From NCBI RefSeq assembly GCF_038622445.1, contig NZ_CP152019.1, positions 4,066,501-4,130,500 on the forward strand: a stretch of DNA of 64,000 nt, given 5' to 3'. The notes beneath the pieces were generated by a model. That model was not told the DNA's origin. It saw only the letters and a list, made by a program, of their open reading frames with translations, and made no database searches. Position 1 is the first letter of the stretch, and every line of letters begins with the position of its first letter. This DNA is from Sporosarcina sp. FSL K6-1522 (GTDB lineage Bacteria; Bacillota; Bacilli; Bacillales_A; Planococcaceae). This document shows positions 17,734-25,461 of the stretch, in pieces. The position numbers and the translations under genes were made by a program.

Positions 17734-18140
17734 TCGTACCCTTCCTCTCTCATAAAACTGAAAAATGGTGGATTCATAGAAGTTCATTGTTAATTCGCCT
17801 GGAATCAACTATAATATTATACACAGATGGTGGCGTAGTATGAACTGCTAGGGCATTATCAAATTGTAATCGAAAAATTGGACTGGTAATTTAACATGCT
17901 CTGTTAGAAGACTATTCCACTATGAAAGTGCACTTGTCAAGCTAGGTGTATTCTTTTCATGGTGGTTTTTTTTATTTTACTAGCACGGAGTTTGAACTCC
18001 ATGCTAGTAAAATAAAGCCTCCGGCGGATGTCACAGATTTTCAGGGGAGCTTTTCGAGCTCACTCGAAAAAATCTGGACGCAATTACGCCAAGGCATAAT
18101 TGATTTATTAAATTTTCACATTAACTAAGGAGGCGCTACT
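17734..18140. other. Structured divergent intergenic region upstream of the formate dehydrogenase operon
   Basis: This 407-bp gap holds no credible ORF. It contains three inverted repeats in series. The first is a long hairpin at 17973-18014 (TATTTTACTAGCA...TGCTAGTAAAATA). The second is a hairpin-like block at about 18035-18074 (AGATTTTC...GAAAAAATCT with an AGCT-rich core). The third is the imperfect palindrome CAATTACGCC/GGCATAATTG at 18081-18102. None is followed by a T-tract on the strand where it would act as a terminator. The region could be a 5' leader of the dehydrogenase mRNA or a mobile intergenic repeat. Confidence 0.55.
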
Positions 18141-21077
18141 ATGCAAATCAAGATTAACGGTGCCAATTTTGATTTTGAAGAAGGCAAAACACTGATTGAA
18201 GTTATCAATCACTATCAATTTTCTCATCCTCAAATTTGTCACCTACCAGAGGTCGACCCGATTGAAACATGTGATACATGCATCGTCGAAGTCGATGGCC
18301 AACTAATGCGAGCTTGTTCAACAAAAGCTGTTTCAGGGATGGACGTCCAACTCGCATCCACACGTGCAAAAGAAGCACAAACAGAAGCAATGGATCGAAT
18401 TCTTGAAAACCACCTGCTGTATTGTACCGTATGCGACAACAACAATGGGAACTGTAAAATCCACAACACAGTGGACCTGATGGAAGTCGAGCACCAAAAG
18501 TATCCATACGAACCGAAATGTGAAACGAACAGCGTTGACTTTACTCACCCGTTCTATCGCTATGATCCAAACCAATGTATCGCTTGTGGACAATGCGTAG
18601 AGGTTTGTCAAAACTTGCAAGTAAACGAAACGCTATCGCTCGATTGGGAACGCGATCGCCCTATTGTCTTATGGGACGGCGGAGCGAAAATTAACGACTC
18701 TTCTTGTGTTGGCTGTGGACAATGTGTCACGGCATGTCCATGTAACGCGCTGATGGAGAAATCCATGCTTGGCGAAGCAGGATTCATGACAGGCATGAAA
18801 GAAGACCTTCTGGACCCAATGATTGACCTTGTCAAAGAAGTAGAACCAGGCTATAGCGGCATTTTGGCGATTTCTGATGCTGAAGCTGCAATGCGTGATA
18901 CACGTACGAAGAAAACGAAGACGGTTTGTACATTCTGTGGTGTTGGCTGTTCGTTCGAAGTATGGACAAAAGACCGTAAAATTCTTAAAGTCCAACCAGT
19001 TTCGGATGCACCTGTTAATGCCATTTCAACATGTATTAAAGGAAAATTCGGTTGGGATTTCGTCAACAGTAAAGAGCGACTTACAACACCGCTTATTCGT
19101 AAAAACGGTGAGTTCGTTGAAGCCTCATGGGATGAAGCACTCGACCTTGTTGCTGAAAAACTTGGCGGCTTGAAAACAACTTATGGTAAAGATGCAGTTG
19201 GTTTCATTTCTTCTTCGAAAATTACAAACGAAGAAAACTATGTCATTCAAAAACTAGCACGCCAAGTATTCGAAACAAATAACGTCGATAACTGTTCACG
19301 TTATTGCCAATCTCCTGCAACAGACGGTCTTTTCCGTACAGTTGGAATGGGTGGAGACGCCGGTACAATTAAAGATATCGCTCAAGCAGGACTTGTGATT
19401 ATCGTAGGTGCAAACCCAGCAGAAGGACATCCGGTTCTTGCTACTCGCGTCAAACGTGCGCATAAGCTGCACGGCCAAAAATTGATTGTTTCGGACTTGC
19501 GTAAAAACGAGATGGCTGAGCGTTCAGATATCTTCTTGAGCCCGCAACAAGGTACAGACCAAGTATGGCTAATGGCTGTCACAAAATACATTATCGATAA
19601 CGGCTGGCATGACCAGGCATTTATCGACGAAAACGTACATTACTTCGAGGACTACAAAGAAGTTCTTGAAAAATATACACTCGATTATGCATCAAAAATT
19701 TGTAACCTATCTAAAGAAGCGCTAATCCAAACGGCTGAAATGATTCGTGATGCAGACGGTACATGCATTCTTTGGGGTATGGGTGTTACACAAAACACAG
19801 GTGGATCTGATACGTCTGCAGCGATTTCAAACTTGTTGCTTGCAACCGGAAACTATCGTCGTCCAGGTGCAGGTGCTTATCCACTTCGCGGTCATAACAA
19901 CGTACAAGGTGCTTGTGATATGGGGACTCTTCCAGCTTGGTTACCAGGTTATCAGCATATTACAGACGATGTAGCTCGTGAGAAATTTGCGAAAGCATAT
20001 GGTGTAGAAATCAGTGGAAAACCAGGTCTCGACAACATTCACATGCTTAAATCGGTAGATGAGGGCGTTATGAAAGGGATGTACGTTGTCGGAGAAGATA
20101 TGGCACTCGTTGACTCGAATGCGAACTATGTGCACGATGTATTATCGAAACTCGATTTCCTTGTCGTTCAAGATATCTTCCTTTCACGTACAGCACAATA
20201 TGCGGATGTTATTTTACCAGCAGTTCCATCTCTTGAAAAAGAAGGTACATTTACAAACACTGAGCGTCGTGTTCAACGTTTATATCAAGCACTTCCTGAA
20301 ACAGGCAAAGCAAAAGCAGACTGGTGGATTATCCAACAAGTTGCAAATCGCTTAGGTCAAAACTGGAACTACAGCTATCCTGGTGATATCTTCGAAGAAA
20401 TGGCAAGCCTATCGCCACTCTTCGGCCAGGCGAATTACAATGTCATTGAAGGCTGGAATACCTTCCTTTGGGGGAACTTCGACGGTTCAAGTACGCCATT
20501 ACTCTATGTAGATGGCTTCAACTTCCCAGATAAGAAAGCTCGTTTCGCATTATCTGACTGGGTCGAACCAACAAAATTCCCTGAGGAATACGACCTTCAC
20601 ATTAACAATGGTCGTTTGCTTGAGCATTTCCATGAAGGAAACATGACAAACAAATCTGACGGGATCCAAACGAAAGTACCGGGTATTTTCGTTGAAATAT
20701 CTCCACAACTTGCTAAAGAGCGTGAAGTGACAACTGGTTCACTCGTTCGATTAGTTTCACCATATGGTGCACTAAAATTGCCGGCACTTGTTACAGATCG
20801 CGTAAAAGCAAACGAACTATTCTTGCCGATGAACTCTGTTGACAAAGATTCTGCGATTAACTTCTTAACAGGCCCAGCTCTTGATCAACGGACAAATACG
20901 CCTGCTTATAAACAAACAATGGTACGTATGGAAGTACTGCGTAAAGGCGGCGAAAACCCGCTACCTGCAGCAAATCCTCGTAACAAAAAACGTCACCCAC
21001 AAAATGGCGTTGAAGTCGAACGGAAATGGGCACGCCCAGGCTATGTACATTTAACTGATAATGGGAAGGACAGGTGA
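18141..21077 (+). CDS. Formate dehydrogenase catalytic subunit, multi-cluster (YrhE/YjgC type)
   Basis: A 978-residue molybdenum enzyme that oxidises formate to CO2. Cofactor ligands in order: a plant-type 2Fe-2S site (Cys33, 44, 47, 59), a His-Cys3 4Fe-4S site (His91, Cys95, 98, 105), two ferredoxin 4Fe-4S sites (Cys146-156 and 189-199), then the molybdopterin domain with its own 4Fe-4S cluster (Cys263, 266, 270, 298). The molybdenum ligand is probably Cys389 in CSRYCQSPAT, so it is not a selenocysteine enzyme. The residue after it is Gln where many formate dehydrogenases have His. Start ATG follows AAGGAGG. It forms an operon with the downstream DUF1641 gene; fdhD is nearby. Confidence 0.95.
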   Translation: MQIKINGANFDFEEGKTLIEVINHYQFSHPQICHLPEVDPIETCDTCIVEVDGQLMRACSTKAVSGMDVQLASTRAKEAQTEAMDRILENHLLYCTVCDNNNGNCKIHNTVDLMEVEHQKYPYEPKCETNSVDFTHPFYRYDPNQCIACGQCVEVCQNLQVNETLSLDWERDRPIVLWDGGAKINDSSCVGCGQCVTACPCNALMEKSMLGEAGFMTGMKEDLLDPMIDLVKEVEPGYSGILAISDAEAAMRDTRTKKTKTVCTFCGVGCSFEVWTKDRKILKVQPVSDAPVNAISTCIKGKFGWDFVNSKERLTTPLIRKNGEFVEASWDEALDLVAEKLGGLKTTYGKDAVGFISSSKITNEENYVIQKLARQVFETNNVDNCSRYCQSPATDGLFRTVGMGGDAGTIKDIAQAGLVIIVGANPAEGHPVLATRVKRAHKLHGQKLIVSDLRKNEMAERSDIFLSPQQGTDQVWLMAVTKYIIDNGWHDQAFIDENVHYFEDYKEVLEKYTLDYASKICNLSKEALIQTAEMIRDADGTCILWGMGVTQNTGGSDTSAAISNLLLATGNYRRPGAGAYPLRGHNNVQGACDMGTLPAWLPGYQHITDDVAREKFAKAYGVEISGKPGLDNIHMLKSVDEGVMKGMYVVGEDMALVDSNANYVHDVLSKLDFLVVQDIFLSRTAQYADVILPAVPSLEKEGTFTNTERRVQRLYQALPETGKAKADWWIIQQVANRLGQNWNYSYPGDIFEEMASLSPLFGQANYNVIEGWNTFLWGNFDGSSTPLLYVDGFNFPDKKARFALSDWVEPTKFPEEYDLHINNGRLLEHFHEGNMTNKSDGIQTKVPGIFVEISPQLAKEREVTTGSLVRLVSPYGALKLPALVTDRVKANELFLPMNSVDKDSAINFLTGPALDQRTNTPAYKQTMVRMEVLRKGGENPLPAANPRNKKRHPQNGVEVERKWARPGYVHLTDNGKDR

Positions 21078-21083
21078 TCGTCG

Positions 21084-21566
21084 ATGGCTATACCTATTAC
21101 TTCTATCGCAAAGAAAGAATTGACACCAGAAGAAACGAAGCAAGCAAAACTTGCCGAGTTACAATCATTGATTGCTGAACAAGACCAAGCATTCAATAAA
21201 ATACTTGAAATTACAGGTGACCTAGATGATGCAGGAATCTTCGATGCGCTCAAAGCGATGGTTAAAGCAAAAGAAGATCTTGCAAAAATCGCGGTTGGGC
21301 AAGTATCCCGAGAACCTGTCACCAACATCATTAACCATGTATTAAGCGCCTCTAGCGTTATGGCAGCAATTGACCCTGCCGTCACAGAAAAACTTGCTTC
21401 AAGCGTTAAAGCCGGACTCGATGAAGCCGAACTTTACAGAGGCAACGGACAAAAAGTTGGCGTATTCCAACTGATGACTGCATTAAACGATCCAGACATT
21501 AACCGAGCTGCAAAATTTGGACTCGACTTTCTAAAAGGTATGGGTAAAGAATTAGATAAGGATTAA
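21084..21566 (+). CDS. DUF1641 family protein, formate dehydrogenase partner (YrhD-like)
   Basis: A 160-residue protein with a mostly helical, charged N-terminus and a DUF1641 C-terminal block (GNGQKVGVFQLMTALNDPDINRAA split over residues 120-143). It begins 6 bp after the dehydrogenase stop and ends at a terminator, so it is the second gene of a two-gene operon. B. subtilis yrhE has the same kind of neighbour, yrhD. The role is unknown; a structural or electron-transfer accessory function is plausible from the context. Confidence 0.85.
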   Translation: MAIPITSIAKKELTPEETKQAKLAELQSLIAEQDQAFNKILEITGDLDDAGIFDALKAMVKAKEDLAKIAVGQVSREPVTNIINHVLSASSVMAAIDPAVTEKLASSVKAGLDEAELYRGNGQKVGVFQLMTALNDPDINRAAKFGLDFLKGMGKELDKD

Positions 21567-21569
21567 TAG

Positions 21570-21604
21570 AAAATCGGAGCTCCGTTAACGGGGGCTCCGA
21601 TTTT
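21570..21604 (+). terminator. Intrinsic terminator of the formate dehydrogenase operon
   Basis: The stem AAAATCGGAGCTCC / GGGGCTCCGATTTT is followed by TCTTATTCT. It lies directly after the DUF1641 stop codon. Confidence 0.9.
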
Positions 21605-21609
21605 CTTAT

Positions 21610-21655
21610 TCTATATAAATTGAACGAAATAATCATAAGTTCAACCTATATATCA
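21610..21655. repeat. Dispersed intergenic inverted-repeat element, copy 4 (internally deleted, inverted)
   Basis: The left end CTATATAAATTGAAC is the exact reverse complement of the right end of copy 2. The right part AATCATAAGTTCAACC is the reverse complement of the left end of copy 3. Only the two ends remain, forming a hairpin-like palindrome of about 46 bp. It sits between the fdh terminator and the TVP38 gene. Confidence 0.65.
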
Positions 21656-21656
21656 A

Positions 21657-22280
21657 TTAGTGTTCTTCTTGGTGCTTGGCAAACGACCGGAAATCCGCTT
21701 CGACCTTCGCATTCAAACGCTTTTCAAACGCCTTCCCTACAATCCATAATAAGAATATGATCACAACAACGATTGCCGTCCGTATTGGGTTTGTCAGCAA
21801 TGCCTTAATGTCATAGCCGATAAAGCTAATGGTAAAAATCATCACCAATTTCCCCGCCATTAACGTAACGAGATAATAGGTTTTCTTCATATGAGACAGT
21901 CCCGCAACGAGGTTGACGAGAGCTGAAGGCGTAAATGGAAAACAGATGAGCAAAAACAACGGACCAAACCCATTGCGATCCACCCATTGAATCAATTGCT
22001 GCACACGCTTCTTTTTCGTCAAAAATTGCAGGAATCGATTACGCCCATACTTACGAATGAGTAAAAACACCACATACGAGCCAACAACAGTCCCCGCCCA
22101 TGACAGGAGAAATCCATACCATAAACCATAAGCACCCGCATTGGCAAAGACGAAGATAAAGAGAGGAAGAAACGGTAAAAACGATTCGATAAACGGTAGA
22201 AGCAAACCAATGAACGGCCCAAGTGCTCGATACTGTTGGGCAAATGCTATAATTTTATCTACATCTAACCATTCACTCAT
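21657..22280 (-). CDS. TVP38/TMEM64 (DedA-like) family membrane protein
   Basis: About 207 residues with five or six hydrophobic segments. It carries the SNARE-associated/DedA-like block LPFIESFLPFLPLFIFVFAN and, later, FGPLFLLICFPFTPSALVN, both typical of the TVP38/TMEM64 family; B. subtilis YtxB is of similar size. I favour the ATG at 22280, preceded by GGGGGG, over the longer reading from 22295. Family members are thought to move lipids across membranes; no specific role is known here. It is monocistronic and divergent from azlC. Confidence 0.82.
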   Translation of the reverse strand: MSEWLDVDKIIAFAQQYRALGPFIGLLLPFIESFLPFLPLFIFVFANAGAYGLWYGFLLSWAGTVVGSYVVFLLIRKYGRNRFLQFLTKKKRVQQLIQWVDRNGFGPLFLLICFPFTPSALVNLVAGLSHMKKTYYLVTLMAGKLVMIFTISFIGYDIKALLTNPIRTAIVVVIIFLLWIVGKAFEKRLNAKVEADFRSFAKHQEEH

Positions 22281-22420
22281 CTGCAATCCCCCCAATAAAA
22301 AACTTATTTCTACATGATTAAGTATGAATTCCTGTTACTTTGAATTTTCTCTACTACTATACCCATTAAAGCACGTAACTATAGTATAATCACATAAATA
22401 GCAAAGAAAGATGTGACAAA

Positions 22421-23143
22421 ATGGAGAAAAACCAATTTTCAGCTGGTTTAAAAGCCGGCACGAGTATTGCCATCGGATATTTCCCCGTCGCCCTCACATT
22501 CGGGCTCCTCGCAAAAACCGCTGGTCTATCCATCATCGAAGCGACTGCGATGAGTATATTCGTCTACGCCGGTGCAGCACAATACATGTCGCTGAGCCTG
22601 ATTACATACGGTGTCGATCCCCTATTAATCGTCATGAATACATTTGTTGTCAACATCCGTCACTTCCTTATGACGGCTTCACTCAGTGAAAAGATGCAGC
22701 CAGCAAAAAAATGGGTTAAAGCCGTTTATGCTTTCGGTATTACAGACGAATCCTTTTCGGTACTGGCAACGAGTAAAAAAGGCAAAATCCCGACAGCCTT
22801 CGCATTTGGTGTCGCACTTATCGCCTATAGTAGTTGGGTTGTCTTTACGGCTGTCGGGCATGTCATTGGTGCAAATTTACCGCTCTTTTTACAAGCGGCT
22901 ATGTCTATCGCACTTTATGCGATGTTCATCGGACTGCTCGTTCCGTCCATGAAAGGCAATCGTAAAGTCGTCGTTTTAGCCGGAATAGCGGCGGCTATCC
23001 ATTGCTTACTCTACTTCATCGGCTTATCGACAGGTTGGTCCATTCTAATTGCTACACTTGTAGCTTCAATCGCAGTCGAAATCGTTTATGTCAAACGAGG
23101 GAAAAACATCGAGTCCCTCTATGGCAACAAGGAGGAATCGTAA
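22421..23143 (+). CDS. azlC: AzlC family branched-chain amino acid exporter, large subunit
   Basis: A 240-residue integral membrane protein. It contains the AzlC signature region ALTFGLLAKTAGLS and IFVYAGAAQYMSL, and the conserved NIRHFLM and FGITDESF motifs. With AzlD it forms an exporter for branched-chain amino acids or their analogues. Its stop codon overlaps the azlD start (TAATG), indicating coupled translation. A TATAAT box in the sequence upstream (CTATAGTATAATCAC) could be its -10 element. Confidence 0.92.
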   Translation: MEKNQFSAGLKAGTSIAIGYFPVALTFGLLAKTAGLSIIEATAMSIFVYAGAAQYMSLSLITYGVDPLLIVMNTFVVNIRHFLMTASLSEKMQPAKKWVKAVYAFGITDESFSVLATSKKGKIPTAFAFGVALIAYSSWVVFTAVGHVIGANLPLFLQAAMSIALYAMFIGLLVPSMKGNRKVVVLAGIAAAIHCLLYFIGLSTGWSILIATLVASIAVEIVYVKRGKNIESLYGNKEES

Positions 23144-23451
23144 TGGGAGCTACTTATTGGTGGTTACTGTTCGGCATGGCGATTGTTACCTATCTTCCAC
23201 GAATGGTGCCGCTCACTTTTTTAGATGGCAAACAACTACCGCCCATCGTATCAGGCGTATTGAGCAACATTCCTTATGCTGTACTTGGCGCGCTGATCTT
23301 TCCCGCCATCTTTTTTGTCCAAGAAGGCAATCTATTATTCGGCGTCATTGGTGCTGGCACCGCATTTCTCATTGCCTTTTTAGGCGGCGGTGTCATGCCT
23401 GTTGTTCTCGGCACCATTGGTGTGCTGGCTGTTTATAGTTTATTTATGTAA
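23143..23451 (+). CDS. azlD: AzlD family branched-chain amino acid exporter, small subunit
   Basis: A 102-residue protein with three to four transmembrane helices. It includes YLPRMVPLTFLDGKQLP, the typical N-terminal AzlD motif, and a glycine-rich C-terminal helix. The ATG at 23143 overlaps the azlC stop and is preceded by AAGGAGGAA. An in-frame extension upstream to 23002 overlaps azlC and is not supported. Confidence 0.92.
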   Translation: MGATYWWLLFGMAIVTYLPRMVPLTFLDGKQLPPIVSGVLSNIPYAVLGALIFPAIFFVQEGNLLFGVIGAGTAFLIAFLGGGVMPVVLGTIGVLAVYSLFM

Positions 23452-23462
23452 GGGACATTTTA

Positions 23463-23495
23463 AACGCACACAACCTTTAAGGCTGTATGCGTTTT
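23463..23495 (+). terminator. Intrinsic terminator of azlCD
   Basis: An imperfect stem AAACGCA...TGCGTTT with an inner CCTT/AAGG pair, followed by TTTTTG, lies 12 bp after the azlD stop. Confidence 0.7.
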
Positions 23496-23527
23496 TGATT
23501 CCATCCAAAACCGGATCGACAGCCACA

Positions 23528-23557
23528 ATAAAACCGCTCCCCCAAAGAGAAGCGGTC
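23528..23557 (-). terminator. Intrinsic terminator of the csbA transcript
   Basis: On the minus strand the stem ACCGCTTC / GGAGCGGT is followed by TTTATT, 8 bp past the csbA stop codon. Confidence 0.75.
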
Positions 23558-23564
23558 AGACCCG

Positions 23565-23816
23565 TTATTCACTTTTTGTATGTCGGCTTGCCCGCTTTAC
23601 CATGCGTGTTGCGTACCAGAAGCCGACTGTCAACGATAATGCATCCGCTACATATAAACTCCAATTATGCGTATAACCTGCATAGACGGATGCCGCGATA
23701 AGTGCTAGCGTCAAAATCAGCCCAACAATATGACTAAAGGTGACACGGGTAAAAAATACGACGAGTAGCCCCGGCAACAAAAAGGCTAGTATCAATTTCG
23801 TTGCAAGTAAATCCAT
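23565..23816 (-). CDS. csbA: CsbA family small membrane protein
   Basis: An 83-residue protein with three hydrophobic segments. LLVVFFTRVTFSHIVG and the SLTVGFWYA region resemble B. subtilis CsbA, a small sigma-B-controlled membrane protein of unknown function. It lies just downstream of minJ on the same strand (17 bp gap), in a cell-division and envelope gene block as in relatives, though uvrB and uvrA do not follow here. I did not identify a sigma-B promoter. Confidence 0.82.
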   Translation of the reverse strand: MDLLATKLILAFLLPGLLVVFFTRVTFSHIVGLILTLALIAASVYAGYTHNWSLYVADALSLTVGFWYATRMVKRASRHTKSE

Positions 23817-23833
23817 CGTTCAACACTCCTTCT

Positions 23834-25015
23834 TCATCGGACGACGAGCAAGCCCAGTCGGTGATGATCATGCCGGTAGAGAACCTGTTGCATAAGCCGC
23901 ACTTCCCCATCGCGGTCAATGACTTGCAAGCGGCAATGTGCAGCATTAATTTGAATTGCATCATATAGCTCTTTTTCGTTATTCACTTGCAAGCCGTTCA
24001 CGGAGCGAATACACTCCCCTGGTACAAGCCCCATCTTCTCCCCTGGCGAATCTGGTAAAACGCCTGCAATGACAACCCCCGCCGGACTAGGTGCAACTGC
24101 ATAATTCCCTATCCGTTCGCGGACCGAAACCGTAATGGATATAGCCATCCTGCACACAACACCAATCGCAAGCGCCGCCCAGCCCAATATCGGCATCCAT
24201 AACGCAGCGAGCCCCACGACGACAACCGCACAGCCTGTCCAACTAATCGCACGGCCCATTTTAGGGTAAAGTGCATCCGGATACGTCGAACGTGCCACTT
24301 GTGAAAAACCAATGATGATTGGCAATGGTACCAAGCTAAACGCATGTGCTCCCAGTGTAAATTGTGGCCAATATGGTGCATAGACAGCAATCATATCTCC
24401 CGGCACAAGAAACACAACCGGTAGCAACCAAAGCCTTTTAGCCTGAAAAACCGTAGCCCGGAGCCCCCGATTCGTCTGCATCAAGTACGGTGACGCATAA
24501 CGAGCTGTATGACGGCGAATGAGCAAACCTTCCACAACGAGTAAGCCCCCTGCAATGACCGGAATCGTAACCGCAAGTTCCCCGAACAAATCTACCTGTG
24601 CAGGTGTCCAACCACGAACCGTGAAATCTCCAGCATATTTCCCCATCATATAAAGTGCTACAAACCCAACCGCAGCAAAATAAATCGGCGATGCCACTTT
24701 ATAATAAAACGTAACGAGTGCAATCAGTGTAGCAACCGTAAACAACACAAGCCAGCCTGCATCCACAACCAATCCGACCCCTGAAATGAGTACGGATAGA
24801 ACTAACGCATATAGCCATGACTCCGCCAACAAACGCTTCAGCTCCGTTAGCCCTGGCGACAAGCGGACCCTAAAACTCCTTCGCTCACGCTTCACACGAA
24901 AATAGCCCAAAGCAATCGCTGCCAATATTGAAACAACAACTATAGGGTTTAGAAAAAATAGCCCAATCATCTGTAATAGATCCATTAGTATTTTATCCGA
25001 CACAACCCACACCAC
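23834..25015 (-). CDS. minJ: MinJ-like polytopic membrane protein with C-terminal PDZ domain
   Basis: About 393 residues. About seven or eight transmembrane helices occupy residues 10-290, followed by a cytoplasmic PDZ domain (about 295-380) with GVVIAGVLPDSPGEKMGL and GECIRSVNG. This architecture matches MinJ (YvjD), which links DivIVA to MinCD at the poles and septum in Bacillus. The neighbours csbA, ctpB and ftsEX support this. The start is uncertain: no good ribosome site precedes 25015 or the internal ATG that gives MDLLQMIGLFF. The latter would match the usual short N-terminus better. Confidence 0.85.
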   Translation of the reverse strand: MVWVVSDKILMDLLQMIGLFFLNPIVVVSILAAIALGYFRVKRERRSFRVRLSPGLTELKRLLAESWLYALVLSVLISGVGLVVDAGWLVLFTVATLIALVTFYYKVASPIYFAAVGFVALYMMGKYAGDFTVRGWTPAQVDLFGELAVTIPVIAGGLLVVEGLLIRRHTARYASPYLMQTNRGLRATVFQAKRLWLLPVVFLVPGDMIAVYAPYWPQFTLGAHAFSLVPLPIIIGFSQVARSTYPDALYPKMGRAISWTGCAVVVVGLAALWMPILGWAALAIGVVCRMAISITVSVRERIGNYAVAPSPAGVVIAGVLPDSPGEKMGLVPGECIRSVNGLQVNNEKELYDAIQINAAHCRLQVIDRDGEVRLMQQVLYRHDHHRLGLLVVR

Positions 25016-25139
25016 CCATTTCCCACAACAAGATTACTATTCATTGTAACAAATTAAGTCCTCGCTATGTGAATCATGCGTAAATTTTCATAGAATGGGA
25101 GTAAATGATGAGTGATGGTGGCAGTTCCTCCCGACCATG

Positions 25140-25390
25140 ACACGGCCTTGCGCTGTTACACAGGATTTTCGCGCGCTTCGTACACGGCCTTCCGCGGTTA
25201 CACAGGATTTTTGCGCGCTTCGTACACGGCTTTGCGCGGTTACACAGGATTTTTGCGCGCTTCGTACACGGCCTTGCGCGGTTACACAGGATTTTTGCGC
25301 GCTTCGTACATGGCTTTGCGCGGTTACACAGGATTTTTGCGCGCTTCGTACATGGCTTTGCGCGGTTACACACGATTTTTGCGCGCTTCG
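25140..25390. repeat. Tandem repeat array: six 42-bp units, each made of two related 21-bp halves
   Basis: Six near-identical 42-bp units start at 25140, 25182, 25224, 25266, 25308 and 25350. Each unit joins GCGCGGTTACACAGGATTT and GCGCGCTTCGTACACGGC half-units, so the basic period is 21 bp. Because the period is a multiple of three, several frames stay open in both directions; I regard these as spurious. The array fills the gap between minJ and the ctpB terminator. Confidence 0.9.
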
Positions 25391-25432
25391 AGTTACACAA
25401 AGGAACCTAAACATAACCCTTATCGCCAAACA

Positions 25433-25455
25433 AAAAACTCCCAATATCGGGAGTC
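25433..25455 (-). terminator. Intrinsic terminator of ctpB
   Basis: On the minus strand GACTCCCGATATTGGGAGTT is followed by TTTTG, just after the ctpB stop codon at 25462. Confidence 0.85.
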
Positions 25456-25461
25456 TCCATG

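Noticed and set aside
17973..18014. Intrinsic terminator in the fdh leader
   Set aside because: The strong hairpin is not followed by a T-tract on either strand; the flanks read A-rich where T-rich sequence would be needed.
25140..25390. CRISPR array
   Set aside because: The units are contiguous without unique spacers, and no cas genes are in the window.
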